Shown here: positions 22,088-30,840 of the stretch, one piece after another
Layout: each line of letters starts with the position of its first letter
How positions within the stretch are numbered: position 1 is the stretch's first letter
Source: Paenibacillus plantiphilus
GTDB taxonomy: Bacteria; Bacillota; Bacilli; Paenibacillales; Paenibacillaceae
Assembly (NCBI RefSeq): GCF_927798095.1
Contig: NZ_CAKMMF010000025.1
Coordinates: 1 to 64,000 of the forward strand
Direction: 5' to 3'
DNA length: 64,000 nucleotides
The notes under the pieces: model-generated
Seen by the model: only the letters and a program-made list of their open reading frames with translations
What the model was told of the DNA's origin: nothing
Database searches by the model: none
Made by a program: the position numbers and the translations under genes

Positions 22088-22254
22088 GCTGTTGTACCCC
22101 CTCAACTAATGTTGAAATCTATTTTGATGAGTATCATCAGGCATATTTTACTATATAAGCCCCAAAAGGTCACTTATAAATGTACTTAACATGAACTTTA
22201 ATGGTGTTATGCTGTCTTGATATGTCCTCTACCCTTGATAGTAGAGGTGATGAT

Positions 22255-22617
22255 ATGTCGGAGTTTGTGAAACTGGTAGGTGAGAAGATCAGGCTTGTCC
22301 GTAAGGCACAGGGAATAACACAAGAGAGACTTTCCGAATTGTCGGGATTGAGTGAGAAGTATCTATCAGATACAGAGCGAGGGTCACGCAATATCTCGTT
22401 GGAATCGCTTGAGAAGATTATGCAGGCGTTAAAGATCAAACCACATGAACTTTTTCTCTATGAAGACACCAACACAATAAGTGAGGATAAGCAAAAGTTA
22501 ATTAAAATGTTTCAGCCATTACTCGTTGATCGTGATATTCAAGAAATCAGGTTTTTGCTTAAGATTGTTCAAGAGTTCGTGGATACCTTTGAAAAAGTTG
22601 ATAGCCGCCGCATATAG
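22255..22617 (+). CDS. XRE-family transcriptional regulator
   Basis: A 120-aa protein with an N-terminal HTH_3 domain (IRLVRKAQGITQERLSELSGLSEKYLSDTERG) and a C-terminal helical tail. ATG 22255 follows AGAGGTGAT. Small repressors of this type commonly control phage or island genes. Its target is unknown; the divergent secreted-peptide gene shares its upstream region. Confidence 0.85.
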   Translation: MSEFVKLVGEKIRLVRKAQGITQERLSELSGLSEKYLSDTERGSRNISLESLEKIMQALKIKPHELFLYEDTNTISEDKQKLIKMFQPLLVDRDIQEIRFLLKIVQEFVDTFEKVDSRRI

Positions 22618-22707
22618 GCCAAAAAAATATACAAATTTCCCCGAGGCACCACGCCTTAAATAACAAAGGGGTGGGCCCGCCGTTTCATGCCCCACCCCTC
22701 CCCATAT

Positions 22708-22750
22708 GGACTGCTTCTGCTGTTGATACAGTAGTAGCAGTCCTTTTTTT
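22708..22750 (+). terminator. Terminator after the XRE regulator
   Basis: GGACTGCT-N-CT pairs with AG-N-AGCAGTCC and is followed by seven T. Confidence 0.8.
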
Positions 22751-22908
22751 GTTTTCATTCATGTTGCTGTTGCTGGCTGTGATCCAAATCATTACCTCGA
22801 ACAGCAACACATGCAAAGAAGCCCTCTCACACGATGAGTGGGCTATTCGTCGTTGCCCGACAGAGACAAAATTATCGGCTGTGAGATGATGCCGGACAAA
22901 GGAGATGA

Positions 22909-23133
22909 ATGCAGATGGTTGTTAAGAAAGGTCTGTCTTCGGAGATGGAAGAGTTATTGAAACAACTGGTAATGAATGGAGGCCTCCGCATGGCTGGAAC
23001 GGTGTTGTATGTGTATTGCCGTCGGACGTATCAGGTGGATGAAGACACTGCCGCACGCTGGATGACAGCATACTTTCGTCGTGAGTTTCCACAAAAGTTA
23101 CAACGGCATCAAGATCGCATTTTCAAGGTGTGA
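22909..23133 (+). CDS. Small hypothetical protein
   Basis: A 74-aa protein without recognised family. It starts MQMVVKKGLSSEMEELLKQL and is basic and mostly helical. AAAGGAG lies 4 nt upstream of ATG 22909; ATG 22915 has better spacing (10 nt). It sits upstream of a recombinase fragment among phage- or plasmid-type debris. Confidence 0.45.
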   Translation: MQMVVKKGLSSEMEELLKQLVMNGGLRMAGTVLYVYCRRTYQVDEDTAARWMTAYFRREFPQKLQRHQDRIFKV

Positions 23134-23163
23134 CCCATTACATTCAGAGAGGAAGATTGAATC

Positions 23164-23547
23164 ATGAGCTATAAGGCTTTTAAGAGCAACAGTTCCAAAA
23201 AGTTTTTAGGGTTTTGCGAGCAGAAGGGATTCATCTACAGTGTGCAGTTGGCTGTTTACAAGTTTGATCGGTTCTCACGTAAGAGGGACGACCATGTCAT
23301 CTACAAAGCATTACTCAATCAATGCGGGGTGAAGGTCATCTCGGTTACGGAGCAGACCGAAGCGGAGACACCGCAGGATATGTTGCTGGAAGGGATGCTG
23401 GAGGTCATTTCGGAGTTTTTCAATGCAAATTTGGCGACTGAGGTAAGGAAGGGGATGACGCAGAACGCAAAACAGGGATTCTTGCAGATGGCCGCATCGT
23501 CTGAGGACGACAGCAGGCTATTTTTTTATTGCTACGAAAGGAGGTGA
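23164..23547 (+). pseudogene. Serine recombinase catalytic-domain fragment
   Basis: The central part (YKFDRFSRKRDDHVIYKALL ... EGMLEVISEFFNANLATEVRKG) is resolvase-domain sequence. The N-terminus with the catalytic serine has been replaced by unrelated sequence, and the frame leaves homology after NAKQGF. Non-functional. Confidence 0.8.
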
Positions 23548-23552
23548 ACAAC

Positions 23553-23732
23553 TTGGAAAAGCTCTAGTACTTATTCACTCAGAAAGCCCGTCTACAGGCC
23601 GCAATGCAGATGATGGACGCAGATGCCCCATTCGATTCAGAGGATGGTAGGATATACGCTCAAACTCTTGTAAGGCTTGTTCTGATTAACATGCGGATTG
23701 AGGAAATAGAAAAAGAAGCCGCCCACAAATGA
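23553..23732 (+). pseudogene. Small gene with an amber codon at position 5
   Basis: A strong AAAGGAGGTG site precedes TTG 23553. The frame reads LEKL-stop-YLFTQKARL and then stays open to 23732 (59 codons in all if TAG 23565 is ignored), with an amphipathic helical end (INMRIEEIEKEAAHK). It looks like a small phage- or plasmid-type gene disabled by one nonsense change. Confidence 0.45.
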
Positions 23733-23792
23733 GGCGACTCAAGAAAAATAACCTTGTATTCATCATACTGAACAACATCATATCATGCAACG

Positions 23793-23822
23793 GGAGAAGT
23801 CGAATCTGGCTTCTCCTTTTTG
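23793..23822 (+). terminator. Terminator upstream of radC
   Basis: GGAGAAG / CTTCTCC hairpin followed by TTTTT. Confidence 0.7.
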
Positions 23823-23843
23823 CGTTTACAGGAGGGAATAAAT

Positions 23844-24450
23844 ATGATCTTTACCAACGAACTGTCTACAATCAAATCATTGCTGGGTGACACACTCGCT
23901 GAAAGGCCCGGCTCCTATATTGTTGATGAAATCTTTGACCGCTTCCCCACCATACAGGAACTGATGAACGTCACCGAGTTTGAGTTGTTATCCATTAAGG
24001 GTATTGGCAAAGTAAAGGCTCGCCAGATCATCGCCGCGTTGCAATTAGCTCGCAGATTGGGCAGACCTGCCGACACCATTCCGCAGACCGCAGGATGCAG
24101 TTGACCTGCTGATGACGGAGATGAGATATCTGCAACAGGAGAGGTTCGTCGGGTTATTCTTATCGACCAAGAACAACCTCATAGGACAGCCAGAGACGCT
24201 CTCTATCGGTTCACTCAATGCCGCTATAGTCACGCCTCATATGGTATTTCGTGCCGCTGTGAAGCGTTCTGCGGCTTCTGTTATTTGCGTGCATAACCAT
24301 CCGTCAGGTGATCCTACCCCATCACCTGAGGACATCCAGCTAACAAAACGCTTGGTGGAGAGTGGAAGTATTGTTGGGGTGGACGTTCTGGACCATCTTG
24401 TGCTGGGTGACGGTAGATTTATGTCCCTGAAAGAACAAGGGTTCATGTAG
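23844..24450 (+). pseudogene. RadC-family JAB-domain protein, frameshifted
   Basis: The first part (ATG 23844, GGAGGG site) is the helix-hairpin-helix half (ELLSIKGIGKVKARQIIAALQLA). The frame breaks near 24075-24090 by one base. The second half (VDLLMTEMRYLQQERFVGLFLSTKN, then VCVHNHPSGDPTPSPEDIQ with the JAMM-type zinc site) continues to 24450. RadC-like genes are common on mobile elements. The ATG at 24112 could still make the JAB domain alone. Confidence 0.8.
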
Positions 24451-24795
24451 ACCGTATAGACGAATTAATTGTATGACTTGAAGTACGATGGAGTGATTTG
24501 GCCGCTCGCTTTCGCTCGCGGCCCGGCATCATGCGTGCAATTTATAAGCCACCCCACCGCCCCTGAGGGGCCCGCAAGACTAACGCCCTGCACCCTTCAC
24601 TCGCCGTTTGGCGTGTCCTCGCTAACGCTGAGGACAGAATACAGTGTTGGTGTAACGAGCAGCGTCAAGGCTGAAACAAGCTCGGCTTCGCCTCGGCCTT
24701 GACGCTGACATTGAACTCGTCACCAGCAAACAAGGCAAACATTACTGCTAAGGACATGAGGTTAGCTCGTTGTTGCTTGTGGCGGATAGTGAAGG
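24451..24795. other. GC-rich non-coding region with strong palindromes
   Basis: No gene is supported. A perfect 10-bp inverted repeat GCGTCAAGGC (24662-24671) / GCCTTGACGC (24696-24705) encloses a smaller hairpin, and GTCCTC / GAGGAC lies just upstream. Being next to a rolling-circle rep remnant, it may be an old replication origin (inferred). Confidence 0.45.
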
Positions 24796-25796
24796 TCAGT
24801 AGATGAGCCAATCTTGTAACTGTTTATCATAGTCGGTTGTAAGATACGATAACTTGCTCATACCATCGAGCTTCTTCAATATAACTTTCTTTTGGTAAGT
24901 GTTCAGTGCTTTTAGTGTCTTCACTACACTATCCGCAATAACTGACTTTTTGTATTTAACGAGGAGGGCATCCAGTTCTGCTTGATCTGCATCAATCATG
25001 ACAAGGTCCTGGAAAGGACAAATTAACCTAAGATTCTGCAAGAACACAGGGAGCGATAGTTGATTCTGTTTGTCGTACTTCTCCCTTACTTCGACTCTCG
25101 TCCAATCAAGGTGGATGTTCTTCGGAATTTTCTGCTGAGTAGCTTTATCATAGATGAGAATCGTTTTGGCACTACGTTTGCCCCCAGATATAAGGATTCA
25201 TCTTTGAAGCGGTCGTCCAAAGTTCTGAAGCCAGATGCCCATATGCGGTTCATGCAATGGACTGGATTATAATTGAAAAGATCCACCTTGAAGTCAACAC
25301 GTCGTACATGCAGGTTGTTGGCATTGCCCGATGCAAATGTAGCCCAATCCAACACTTGTTGTAGGGAAAGTCCACCCTCAGATGGATTGATCTTAATCTT
25401 GTAGGGAGCGACCTTAGGGAATCGCGGGCCAAACAATAGCGTAACACAACCAAGGCTGTAGCTTTCAGCGTAAGGACCTTTAGTTGGGTAGTTGTGCTTC
25501 CCGTATGATTGCATCAAAGATAAGAAGGCAGGCTCTAGCGGATTATAGGAAAGCAGATGCAGACCATCAATTACGCTGGTCTGATACGGAGTACTCATTT
25601 CAAATAGGTGGCGGTATTGTCGTAGTAATGTCTTGCTGTTCTGAACTTTACGTTTCCATGCTTTAGATATTATCAATGCGAAGACTTCCCCCACTGGGTG
25701 AACCCAGTGGGCCTTGGATTGACTGTTGTAGCCTAACCCCCTTGTAGTACAGCAAGCATCATAGTGTGAACACAGAGGGTCTAATGTACAACACAC
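24796..25796 (-). pseudogene. Rolling-circle replication initiation protein, frameshifted
   Basis: The upstream frame (25796 to about 25086) has the central rep region (KINPSEGGLSLQQVLDWATF, VRRVDFKVDLF). The frame then changes at a run of five G near 25185. The other frame gives AKTILIYDKA, TRVEVREKYDKQ and the C-terminal part ending at 24796. Phrases of the IYDK and R-x-E-V-R kind are typical of replication-initiation-factor proteins of rolling-circle plasmids and phages. One G added would restore the whole frame. Confidence 0.75.
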
Positions 25797-25954
25797 TACT
25801 AAGCATGGAAGCCGCTATACCATATCTACGACCTAGCAGAATAACAGGATTCTAAGCTATGTGTAGCATATAAATCAGAAATTAAAGTTTAATGTATATC
25901 TTATAGGCTACCATGCCTGGTTGACAATTCGCAACAGTATTACTTCATTGATTC

Positions 25955-25983
25955 GCCTGATCCAACACGGATCGGGCTTTTTG
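25955..25983 (+). terminator. Terminator upstream of the 26033 recombinase
   Basis: GCCTGATCC / GGATCGGGC hairpin followed by TTTTT. Confidence 0.75.
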
Positions 25984-26032
25984 AGTTTTAAAAAACCAAT
26001 CAACTCAACTGAACAGAAGGAGAATATCAACA

Positions 26033-26884
26033 ATGAACATTGTTATCTATCTTCGTGTATCATCCGAGCAACAAGCAGAACGTGAATTATCCATCCCGGC
26101 TCAACGGGAAGCACTGCAACGATATGCGGATGAACGTGGATGGTCTATTGTCGGTGAATATGTAGATGAAGCGAAATCTGCAAAGACAGATGCAAGACCA
26201 GATTTTCAACGAATGATTGCAGATGCTCAGAAAACAGATACACACTTTGATGCGATTGTCGTCCACAAGTTTGATCGGTTCAGCCGCAATCGTGCAGATC
26301 ATGCTGTATACAAAGCACTGTTGAAAAAACATGGTGTTACCGTTGTATCTGCATCCGAGCCTGTTGATGCGGATACGCCACATGGTTTTCTGTTGGAGTC
26401 GATGCTCGAAGTCATCAGCGAGTTCTACAACGTTAATCTGCGTCACGAGACGTTTAAGGGGATGCGGGAAAATGCCTCTCAAGGATTTCATTGCGGCGGC
26501 AGAGTGCCCTTCGGTTATCGGCGTATTCAGACGGGCCTAAAGGTTGCGTATGGGCTTGGAACGAACGATGAGGTCAAATTAGTCCGGCAGATGTTCCAGA
26601 TGGCCGCAGGAGGCCATGGAGGCAAGCGAATTGCCCGTCAATTGAATCAACAAAGCATTATTGAAGGAAAAAGGTGGGCTCCGTCCACGGTGCTTGCTAT
26701 TCTCAGCAATCCAGTCTATCTCGGCAAGCGTGTATGGAATAAGAAATCAGATGCGAATGGAAAGCGGAATGATGCGTCTGAATGGATCATCGCAGAGAAT
26801 GTACATCCAGCTATTGTCGATCAACAGCTTTGGGATGCCGCTCAGGCATCGTTGACCGCACGAAAGATCAATAAACCACAATAA
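26033..26884 (+). CDS. Serine recombinase, short or truncated
   Basis: A 283-aa protein with a full resolvase domain: catalytic Ser in YLRVSSEQQ, plus KFDRFSRNRADH and LLESMLEVISEFYNVNLRHE. The recombinase domain follows (HCGGRVPFGYRR ... RIARQLNQQSI ... SEWIIAENVHPAIV). It stops at ARKINKPQ, exactly where the zinc ribbon and coiled coil of the family (usually about 480-550 aa) should begin, and a terminator follows. AGAAGGAGAA precedes the ATG. It may bind DNA but is probably integration-defective. Confidence 0.85.
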   Translation: MNIVIYLRVSSEQQAERELSIPAQREALQRYADERGWSIVGEYVDEAKSAKTDARPDFQRMIADAQKTDTHFDAIVVHKFDRFSRNRADHAVYKALLKKHGVTVVSASEPVDADTPHGFLLESMLEVISEFYNVNLRHETFKGMRENASQGFHCGGRVPFGYRRIQTGLKVAYGLGTNDEVKLVRQMFQMAAGGHGGKRIARQLNQQSIIEGKRWAPSTVLAILSNPVYLGKRVWNKKSDANGKRNDASEWIIAENVHPAIVDQQLWDAAQASLTARKINKPQ

Positions 26885-26898
26885 CATGCAGTTTCATC

Positions 26899-26931
26899 GC
26901 AGGTACGCCAAAACGGTGTGCCTGCTTTTTT
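26899..26931 (+). terminator. Terminator of the 26033 recombinase
   Basis: GCAGGTACGCC pairs imperfectly with GGTGTGCCTGC and is followed by six T. Confidence 0.8.
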
Positions 26932-26964
26932 ATGCCCAAAAACAAGAAAAGGGAGAGGTATTTA

Positions 26965-27187
26965 ATGAAAGTAGCTATTTATGCCCGTGTGTCTTCAGAT
27001 CGTCAAGCAGAGAAGGAATTGTCCATTCCAGCACAGGTTAAGGCCATTCAGCAATATTGTCTGGACAAAGGGTGGATCATCGTCAATGAGTTCATTGAAA
27101 AAGGGAAGTCGGCAAAGACGGATGATCGTCCTGAGTTCCAGAAGATGATTACATTAGCCAAACGTTCCAATCGACCATTTGATGCTG
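26965..27187 (+). pseudogene. Serine recombinase N-terminal fragment
   Basis: MKVAIYARVSSDRQAEKELS through FDAVV, the first 75 residues of a resolvase domain with its catalytic Ser, after a good GGGAGAGG site. Homology ends at about 27187. The sequence beyond reads as recombinase-tail-like coiled coil on the opposite strand (27188-27310), so this is another inversion or fusion scar. Confidence 0.8.
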
Positions 27188-27622
27188 TTGTGCACCTCTG
27201 CATCCAGCAATCCGATCAGCGTTTGAATGTCATACTTCACTGATGCTATGTACTCTTCCGACACATCGACCTCATGCAATTCGGCTGACAGCATCTGATG
27301 TTCGTAGAATCCGAAGATGTTACATCAACTGATAAGTAGATTCGTGTTAACAATGTTCATTCAGAGAGAAACAAAGAAGGTGTACTTTACAATACAGTTC
27401 AAATCCGACGATACAGCCATATTCGACAGAACACTTGTTGCAGAGTGGAAGTTCTAGTGTTCATGAATCTTAGTCTAAAATTGATCTTGGAATAAAAAAA
27501 GGGGTTTTCACTATGTAGATCTAACTATGCATAAGAAAAAAGATATGTAATAATAATATAGGATCCAGAATATTCTCAATAGTAATTGTTAATACTGGAT
27601 CCTATGTAGAGGAGTGAGAGAA
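27188..27622. other. Debris and leader of the HEPN cassette
   Basis: 27188-27310 on the minus strand reads FGFYEHQMLSAELHEVDV, an orphan helical fragment. The rest is AT-rich and contains an 11-bp perfect inverted repeat at 27558-27605. Confidence 0.4.
27558..27605 (+). promoter_or_regulatory. Inverted repeat upstream of the HEPN cassette
   Basis: ATAGGATCCAG (27558-27568) and CTGGATCCTAT (27595-27605) are perfect complements with a 26-nt loop, and end a few bases before the ribosome site of the first gene. It may be an operator or a leader hairpin controlling cassette expression. Confidence 0.5.
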
Positions 27623-28423
27623 GTGACATTTCATAAATATGATTTTGAAGTTCTGAATATTTCAAACATACCTTCTAGTGAAGAAAGAATGGACCTTCTT
27701 ATAAACATGTTTGGTGAACAATACTATTCAAATGATGAGATGGTACATCGTGAATTCAACAGTATATTTGATTACTCAAGAGAAACATTTAGAAAAATGC
27801 TCAATCACAGTTTTCTTGTGGGAGTACTCGACAGGAGCGACAATGTATATAGGTTATCATCTGTTTCACTAAGTTATTTTCATAAGAGAATTGATTTTAC
27901 TGAGTTCATGCATAATTTAATTGTTGGAAACTCGGACGTATACAAAACCATGCATATCATCATTTATTTACTTAAAATTTTTAATCCTTCCTTAAAAATG
28001 AAGACATTGTATACGATCTTCTCACTACTTGGAAAGAATCGCATAGATCCAAGTGCTCAATCTTCAGTAGGTAGGAATCTAAGAGCCTATTTTTCATTTC
28101 TTACTATGCTTGGATTAGTAAAAAGAGAAAAAGATGAACTTGTTTTAACTGAATCATCATTACATTCTGATTTTTTAACCAATGATATTATTGGGATAGA
28201 AGAATTGTTTGATACTGAAGTAATTAATATAAAAAGTGTCACAAATTACATGCTGAAGTTTTTTGATAAGCCTGCTGCTGATGATATTCTAAGCTGTGTA
28301 TCGTCATATGAAATAGATAGATACATCTGGACAAAGAGTAGTTTATATAAAAACCAAGGAGAAATAAAAAATCTGTATGGAGAGTACATTATGACGCTTA
28401 TCATTAAGAAGGGGAGATTTTAA
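27623..28423 (+). CDS. HEPN cassette gene 1: winged-helix-like protein
   Basis: Unrecognised 266-aa protein. GTG 27623 is preferred, as GGAG lies 8 nt upstream; GTG 27614 overlaps that site. Residues about 140-175 (SSVGRNLRAYFSFLTMLGLVKREKDELVLTE) look like a winged helix, and the rest is helical. The stop codon is directly followed by the ATG of the ATPase gene, so they are co-translated. AT-rich and foreign to the core genome. Role unknown; sensing or DNA binding is a guess. Confidence 0.65.
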   Translation: MTFHKYDFEVLNISNIPSSEERMDLLINMFGEQYYSNDEMVHREFNSIFDYSRETFRKMLNHSFLVGVLDRSDNVYRLSSVSLSYFHKRIDFTEFMHNLIVGNSDVYKTMHIIIYLLKIFNPSLKMKTLYTIFSLLGKNRIDPSAQSSVGRNLRAYFSFLTMLGLVKREKDELVLTESSLHSDFLTNDIIGIEELFDTEVINIKSVTNYMLKFFDKPAADDILSCVSSYEIDRYIWTKSSLYKNQGEIKNLYGEYIMTLIIKKGRF

Positions 28424-29704
28424 ATGAGCCACACTGAAAATGTAATTGATATCTTGAAAAGAGCGTTAAATCGAACAGTCCCTATTACCGATCCGAACTA
28501 TATTATAGGTGAAGACAATTCAATAGCGGTGTTTAATTCTTGGGTGAATAATATACAGAGCGGTGAAAATGGAATTATTGGTGCGGTTGTCTTGGGGCAA
28601 GTTGGAAATGGTAAAACACACTTTCTTCGGTACATGCGACGAGAATATATTGAAAAAAAAGAGAACTACGTAGGTATATATGTGCCAGATATGTTCGTTG
28701 GAGGCCCTCTAGTTAATGCTTTAAATAGTATTTATAAATCATTATTTGTAGGTTCAGGAAATAAATCATTAAAGGACTATCTTTCTGATTGGAAAGAGTA
28801 TACCAAAAATCCTGAAGCAAAAATGCCTGAAGAAGTTCCGAATGAATTGATCAGGTACTTATTAGCATGTGACAATTCAGAAGAAATGGAATTAGTACTT
28901 GATTACTTCTCCAATAAAGATTTATTTCCAGATCAATTAAAGTATTTGCGGACTAAATTCGGTGCTAAGAAAAATTTTATTAATAATGAAAATGATTTTT
29001 CTCAATATATCGGTGATGCACTTCAATTTATCCAGATTGTTACGAGTAAATCAATATTATTGTTCTTTGACGAAGTTGATAAAGTATATTCTTCTGAAAC
29101 AAATACCGTAACTATAACGAGGGTGGGAACAAAGATTCTGTCTGCTTATCGTAGTCTGTTTGATAGTCTGAACCGAAGAGGAATATCGGGTGCTATAACT
29201 GTTGGTGCAACTCCGGAAGCATGGGATGTTCTATCTAATCAAACAGCATTTGAAAGACGGTTTAAAGACCGAATGATTGTTTTAAAGGTTCCAAAGACAA
29301 AAGAAGACAGTGTTCACTTTTGTATAGATCGACTTGAGGAAATAAATTATTTGCTTCAACCCGGCGATCAAGCTCTGGTAGAATCGTTAATTGATCAGAT
29401 TGATGAGAATAAACTAAAGACATGGGCTGATGTTATCTCTAATGTTAGATCATCAAATGGAACAATGCGTTCTGTTAAAAGCGAATTGGATCCAGCTAAG
29501 TTGATTGTGAGTGTATTAAAGAATACTGTTTCGCCGATGACATGGCATGAGATCCTCGAGGAAGATGATAATTTAAAAGACATTTATCCCAAAACACCAC
29601 CAACATCACTACTGACCAAACTTGAAAAAGAAGGTAGAATTAAAATAAATGCAACTAGACCTAGAACATATGAAATAGATGAGGATAACTCGAATAATGA
29701 CTAA
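28424..29704 (+). CDS. HEPN cassette gene 2: AAA-family ATPase
   Basis: A 426-aa P-loop ATPase. Walker A is GQVGNGKTH (about residues 62-70), Walker B is ILLFFDEVDK (about 204-214), and a sensor-like GATPEAWD follows. The C-terminal 80 residues resemble a winged helix (TSLLTKLEKEGRIKINATRPRTYE). The layout is like ORC/Cdc6- or TniB-type ATPases that switch on nucleotide binding. It is the middle gene of a three-gene operon and overlaps the next gene by 8 bp. Probable switch or sensor for the HEPN protein (inferred). Confidence 0.8.
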   Translation: MSHTENVIDILKRALNRTVPITDPNYIIGEDNSIAVFNSWVNNIQSGENGIIGAVVLGQVGNGKTHFLRYMRREYIEKKENYVGIYVPDMFVGGPLVNALNSIYKSLFVGSGNKSLKDYLSDWKEYTKNPEAKMPEEVPNELIRYLLACDNSEEMELVLDYFSNKDLFPDQLKYLRTKFGAKKNFINNENDFSQYIGDALQFIQIVTSKSILLFFDEVDKVYSSETNTVTITRVGTKILSAYRSLFDSLNRRGISGAITVGATPEAWDVLSNQTAFERRFKDRMIVLKVPKTKEDSVHFCIDRLEEINYLLQPGDQALVESLIDQIDENKLKTWADVISNVRSSNGTMRSVKSELDPAKLIVSVLKNTVSPMTWHEILEEDDNLKDIYPKTPPTSLLTKLEKEGRIKINATRPRTYEIDEDNSNND

Positions 29705-30251
29705 TATACCCGAGCCCAACTATTATAGTTCAGCTGTTATTAGAGCCAGATTAGAAAAGAGACTTGGTGCTGCTCAATCAATTGAGGATTACGTTGGTGA
29801 CAATTACGCGAAAGATGTTACAGAATGCTTCAACATTTTGGATATTGATTATCCAGTCACTGCCGCTGGTATTTTAGGGAGAGCATTGGAGAACTGTACT
29901 AAAGAGTACTGTGAAAGAAAAATAAGCAATAAACGAAAACTGTCGGTAAATACTGCTAGTTGGCCTATTTCGAATATTAGAAGAGTACTAGTTGAGGGGA
30001 ATCAAAAAGATAGGCTGAGTTTTCTTAACCAGCAGGAAGTTACTAAGAACGGTCACAAACTAAAATTAAAAAAGAAGTATATTACTGATGCAGTTTACAC
30101 ATATCTTATTGATATAAAGAATTTAAGAAATGATGCTTTTCATGGTTGTGATGATGAAAAATATTTAGAATGGGAGAGCAGATCGTATATTCTGATCGAA
30201 CTCGGCATGAATTGCTTAGTATCTTTAGTTAAAGAAATGAATGATATATAG
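29697..30251 (+). CDS. HEPN cassette gene 3: HEPN-like protein
   Basis: A 184-aa helical protein. ATG 29697 lies in the end of the ATPase gene. Near residue 150 it has IKNLRNDAFHG, matching the R-x4-H (RNDAFH) catalytic motif of HEPN ribonucleases, within a DUF4145-like helical context. HEPN proteins are frequent RNase effectors in toxin and abortive-infection systems. The gene ends 48 bp before attR. An RNase effector held in check by the upstream ATPase is inferred. Confidence 0.7.
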   Translation: MTNIPEPNYYSSAVIRARLEKRLGAAQSIEDYVGDNYAKDVTECFNILDIDYPVTAAGILGRALENCTKEYCERKISNKRKLSVNTASWPISNIRRVLVEGNQKDRLSFLNQQEVTKNGHKLKLKKKYITDAVYTYLIDIKNLRNDAFHGCDDEKYLEWESRSYILIELGMNCLVSLVKEMNDI

Positions 30252-30298
30252 TCGTCTATGTATAGTTCACACTAAGGGTTATTGTAAGCAGTCCCTCG

Positions 30299-30380
30299 GG
30301 TGACATCAAATCCGTGACTACACCCGTAGATGCCTATGTGGCGATGTCTTCGGACAGGGGTTCAAATCCCCTCGCCTCCA
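30299..30380 (+). repeat. attR: 82-bp ssrA 3' end direct repeat
   Basis: Second copy of the ssrA tail, one mismatch to 15792-15873. It is followed by CCA, so it carries the original encoded 3' end of the tmRNA gene. Confidence 0.95.
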
Positions 30381-30474
30381 CCAACCTTACTAAAAACGAA
30401 CACCATATATTTTGGTGGTCAAGGATTTTCAGTTACTGTTTGGTTCTGAATGAAATTCAAAGTATTTTACATAG

Positions 30475-30499
30475 GGATGGCAACTTTGCCATCCTTTTT
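30475..30499 (+). terminator. Probable original ssrA terminator
   Basis: GGATGGCAA / TTGCCATCC hairpin followed by TTTTT, 95 bp beyond attR. It could have ended ssrA transcripts before the first island inserted, or belong to the second block. Confidence 0.6.
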
Positions 30500-30574
30500 G
30501 TCGTTTTAGCTGAAACTTGATTGATCTTAGATAAGGCGATATAATTGTTACATCTTCCAAAATGAGGTGAAATG

Positions 30575-30702
30575 GATGTCATTCCGTATCGTTCGAGGTA
30601 GGTAGTTTTCGGGCCGGAAAAAACGCGTACCGGCTATCAAGGGGAGGAGTCTGCCCTTTTGAGTATACGAAAACTATACTATGAACGATATCAATCGACA
30701 TC
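30575..30702 (+). ncRNA. Unidentified structured leader of the ABC exporter
   Basis: Three stacked helices join the ends: GATGTC / GACATC, TATCGTTC / GAACGATA and TAGTTTTCG / CGAAAACTA, separated by asymmetric internal loops. Inside are two hairpins, GCCGG / CCGGC and AAGGG / CCCTT, giving a three-way junction. It ends about 130 nt before the exporter ATG. I do not recognise a known riboswitch class. A palindromic mobile-element relic is the alternative. Confidence 0.5.
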
Positions 30703-30753
30703 ATTTCTCTTAATAAAGCCAAAAGGCACACCGATTGTCTGAGGCGGGGATTA

Positions 30754-30840
30754 ATGAAATGCTCATTGATTCCTGTTCACGACAAACAAGTGCCTCTTGG
30801 CTTTTTCAATTATCTCTTTTTGGAGGCAGAATTATGTTGA
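30754..30840 (+). CDS. Possible 28-aa leader peptide
   Basis: ATG 30754 opens a 28-codon frame (MKCSLIPVHDK ... FLEAELC) whose stop overlaps the exporter ATG. A GGCGGGGA lies upstream. Translational coupling or a small exported peptide are both possible. The evidence is weak. Confidence 0.25.
   Translation: MKCSLIPVHDKQVPLGFFNYLFLEAELC

Larger units (their letters stand above)
15874..30380. mobile_element. Genomic island integrated at ssrA
   Basis: A 14.5-kb insertion lies between 82-bp direct repeats of the ssrA 3' end. Its ends carry AT-rich intact genes (16219-17934 and 27623-30251). Its middle is a patchwork of broken recombinases, a Rep, radC and cell-surface genes. No tyrosine integrase is visible, so the enzyme that inserted it is either lost or was supplied from elsewhere. 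Confidence 0.9.

Noticed and set aside
24469-24702. 77-codon frame
   Set aside because: GC-rich palindromic sequence without ribosome site or protein-like composition.
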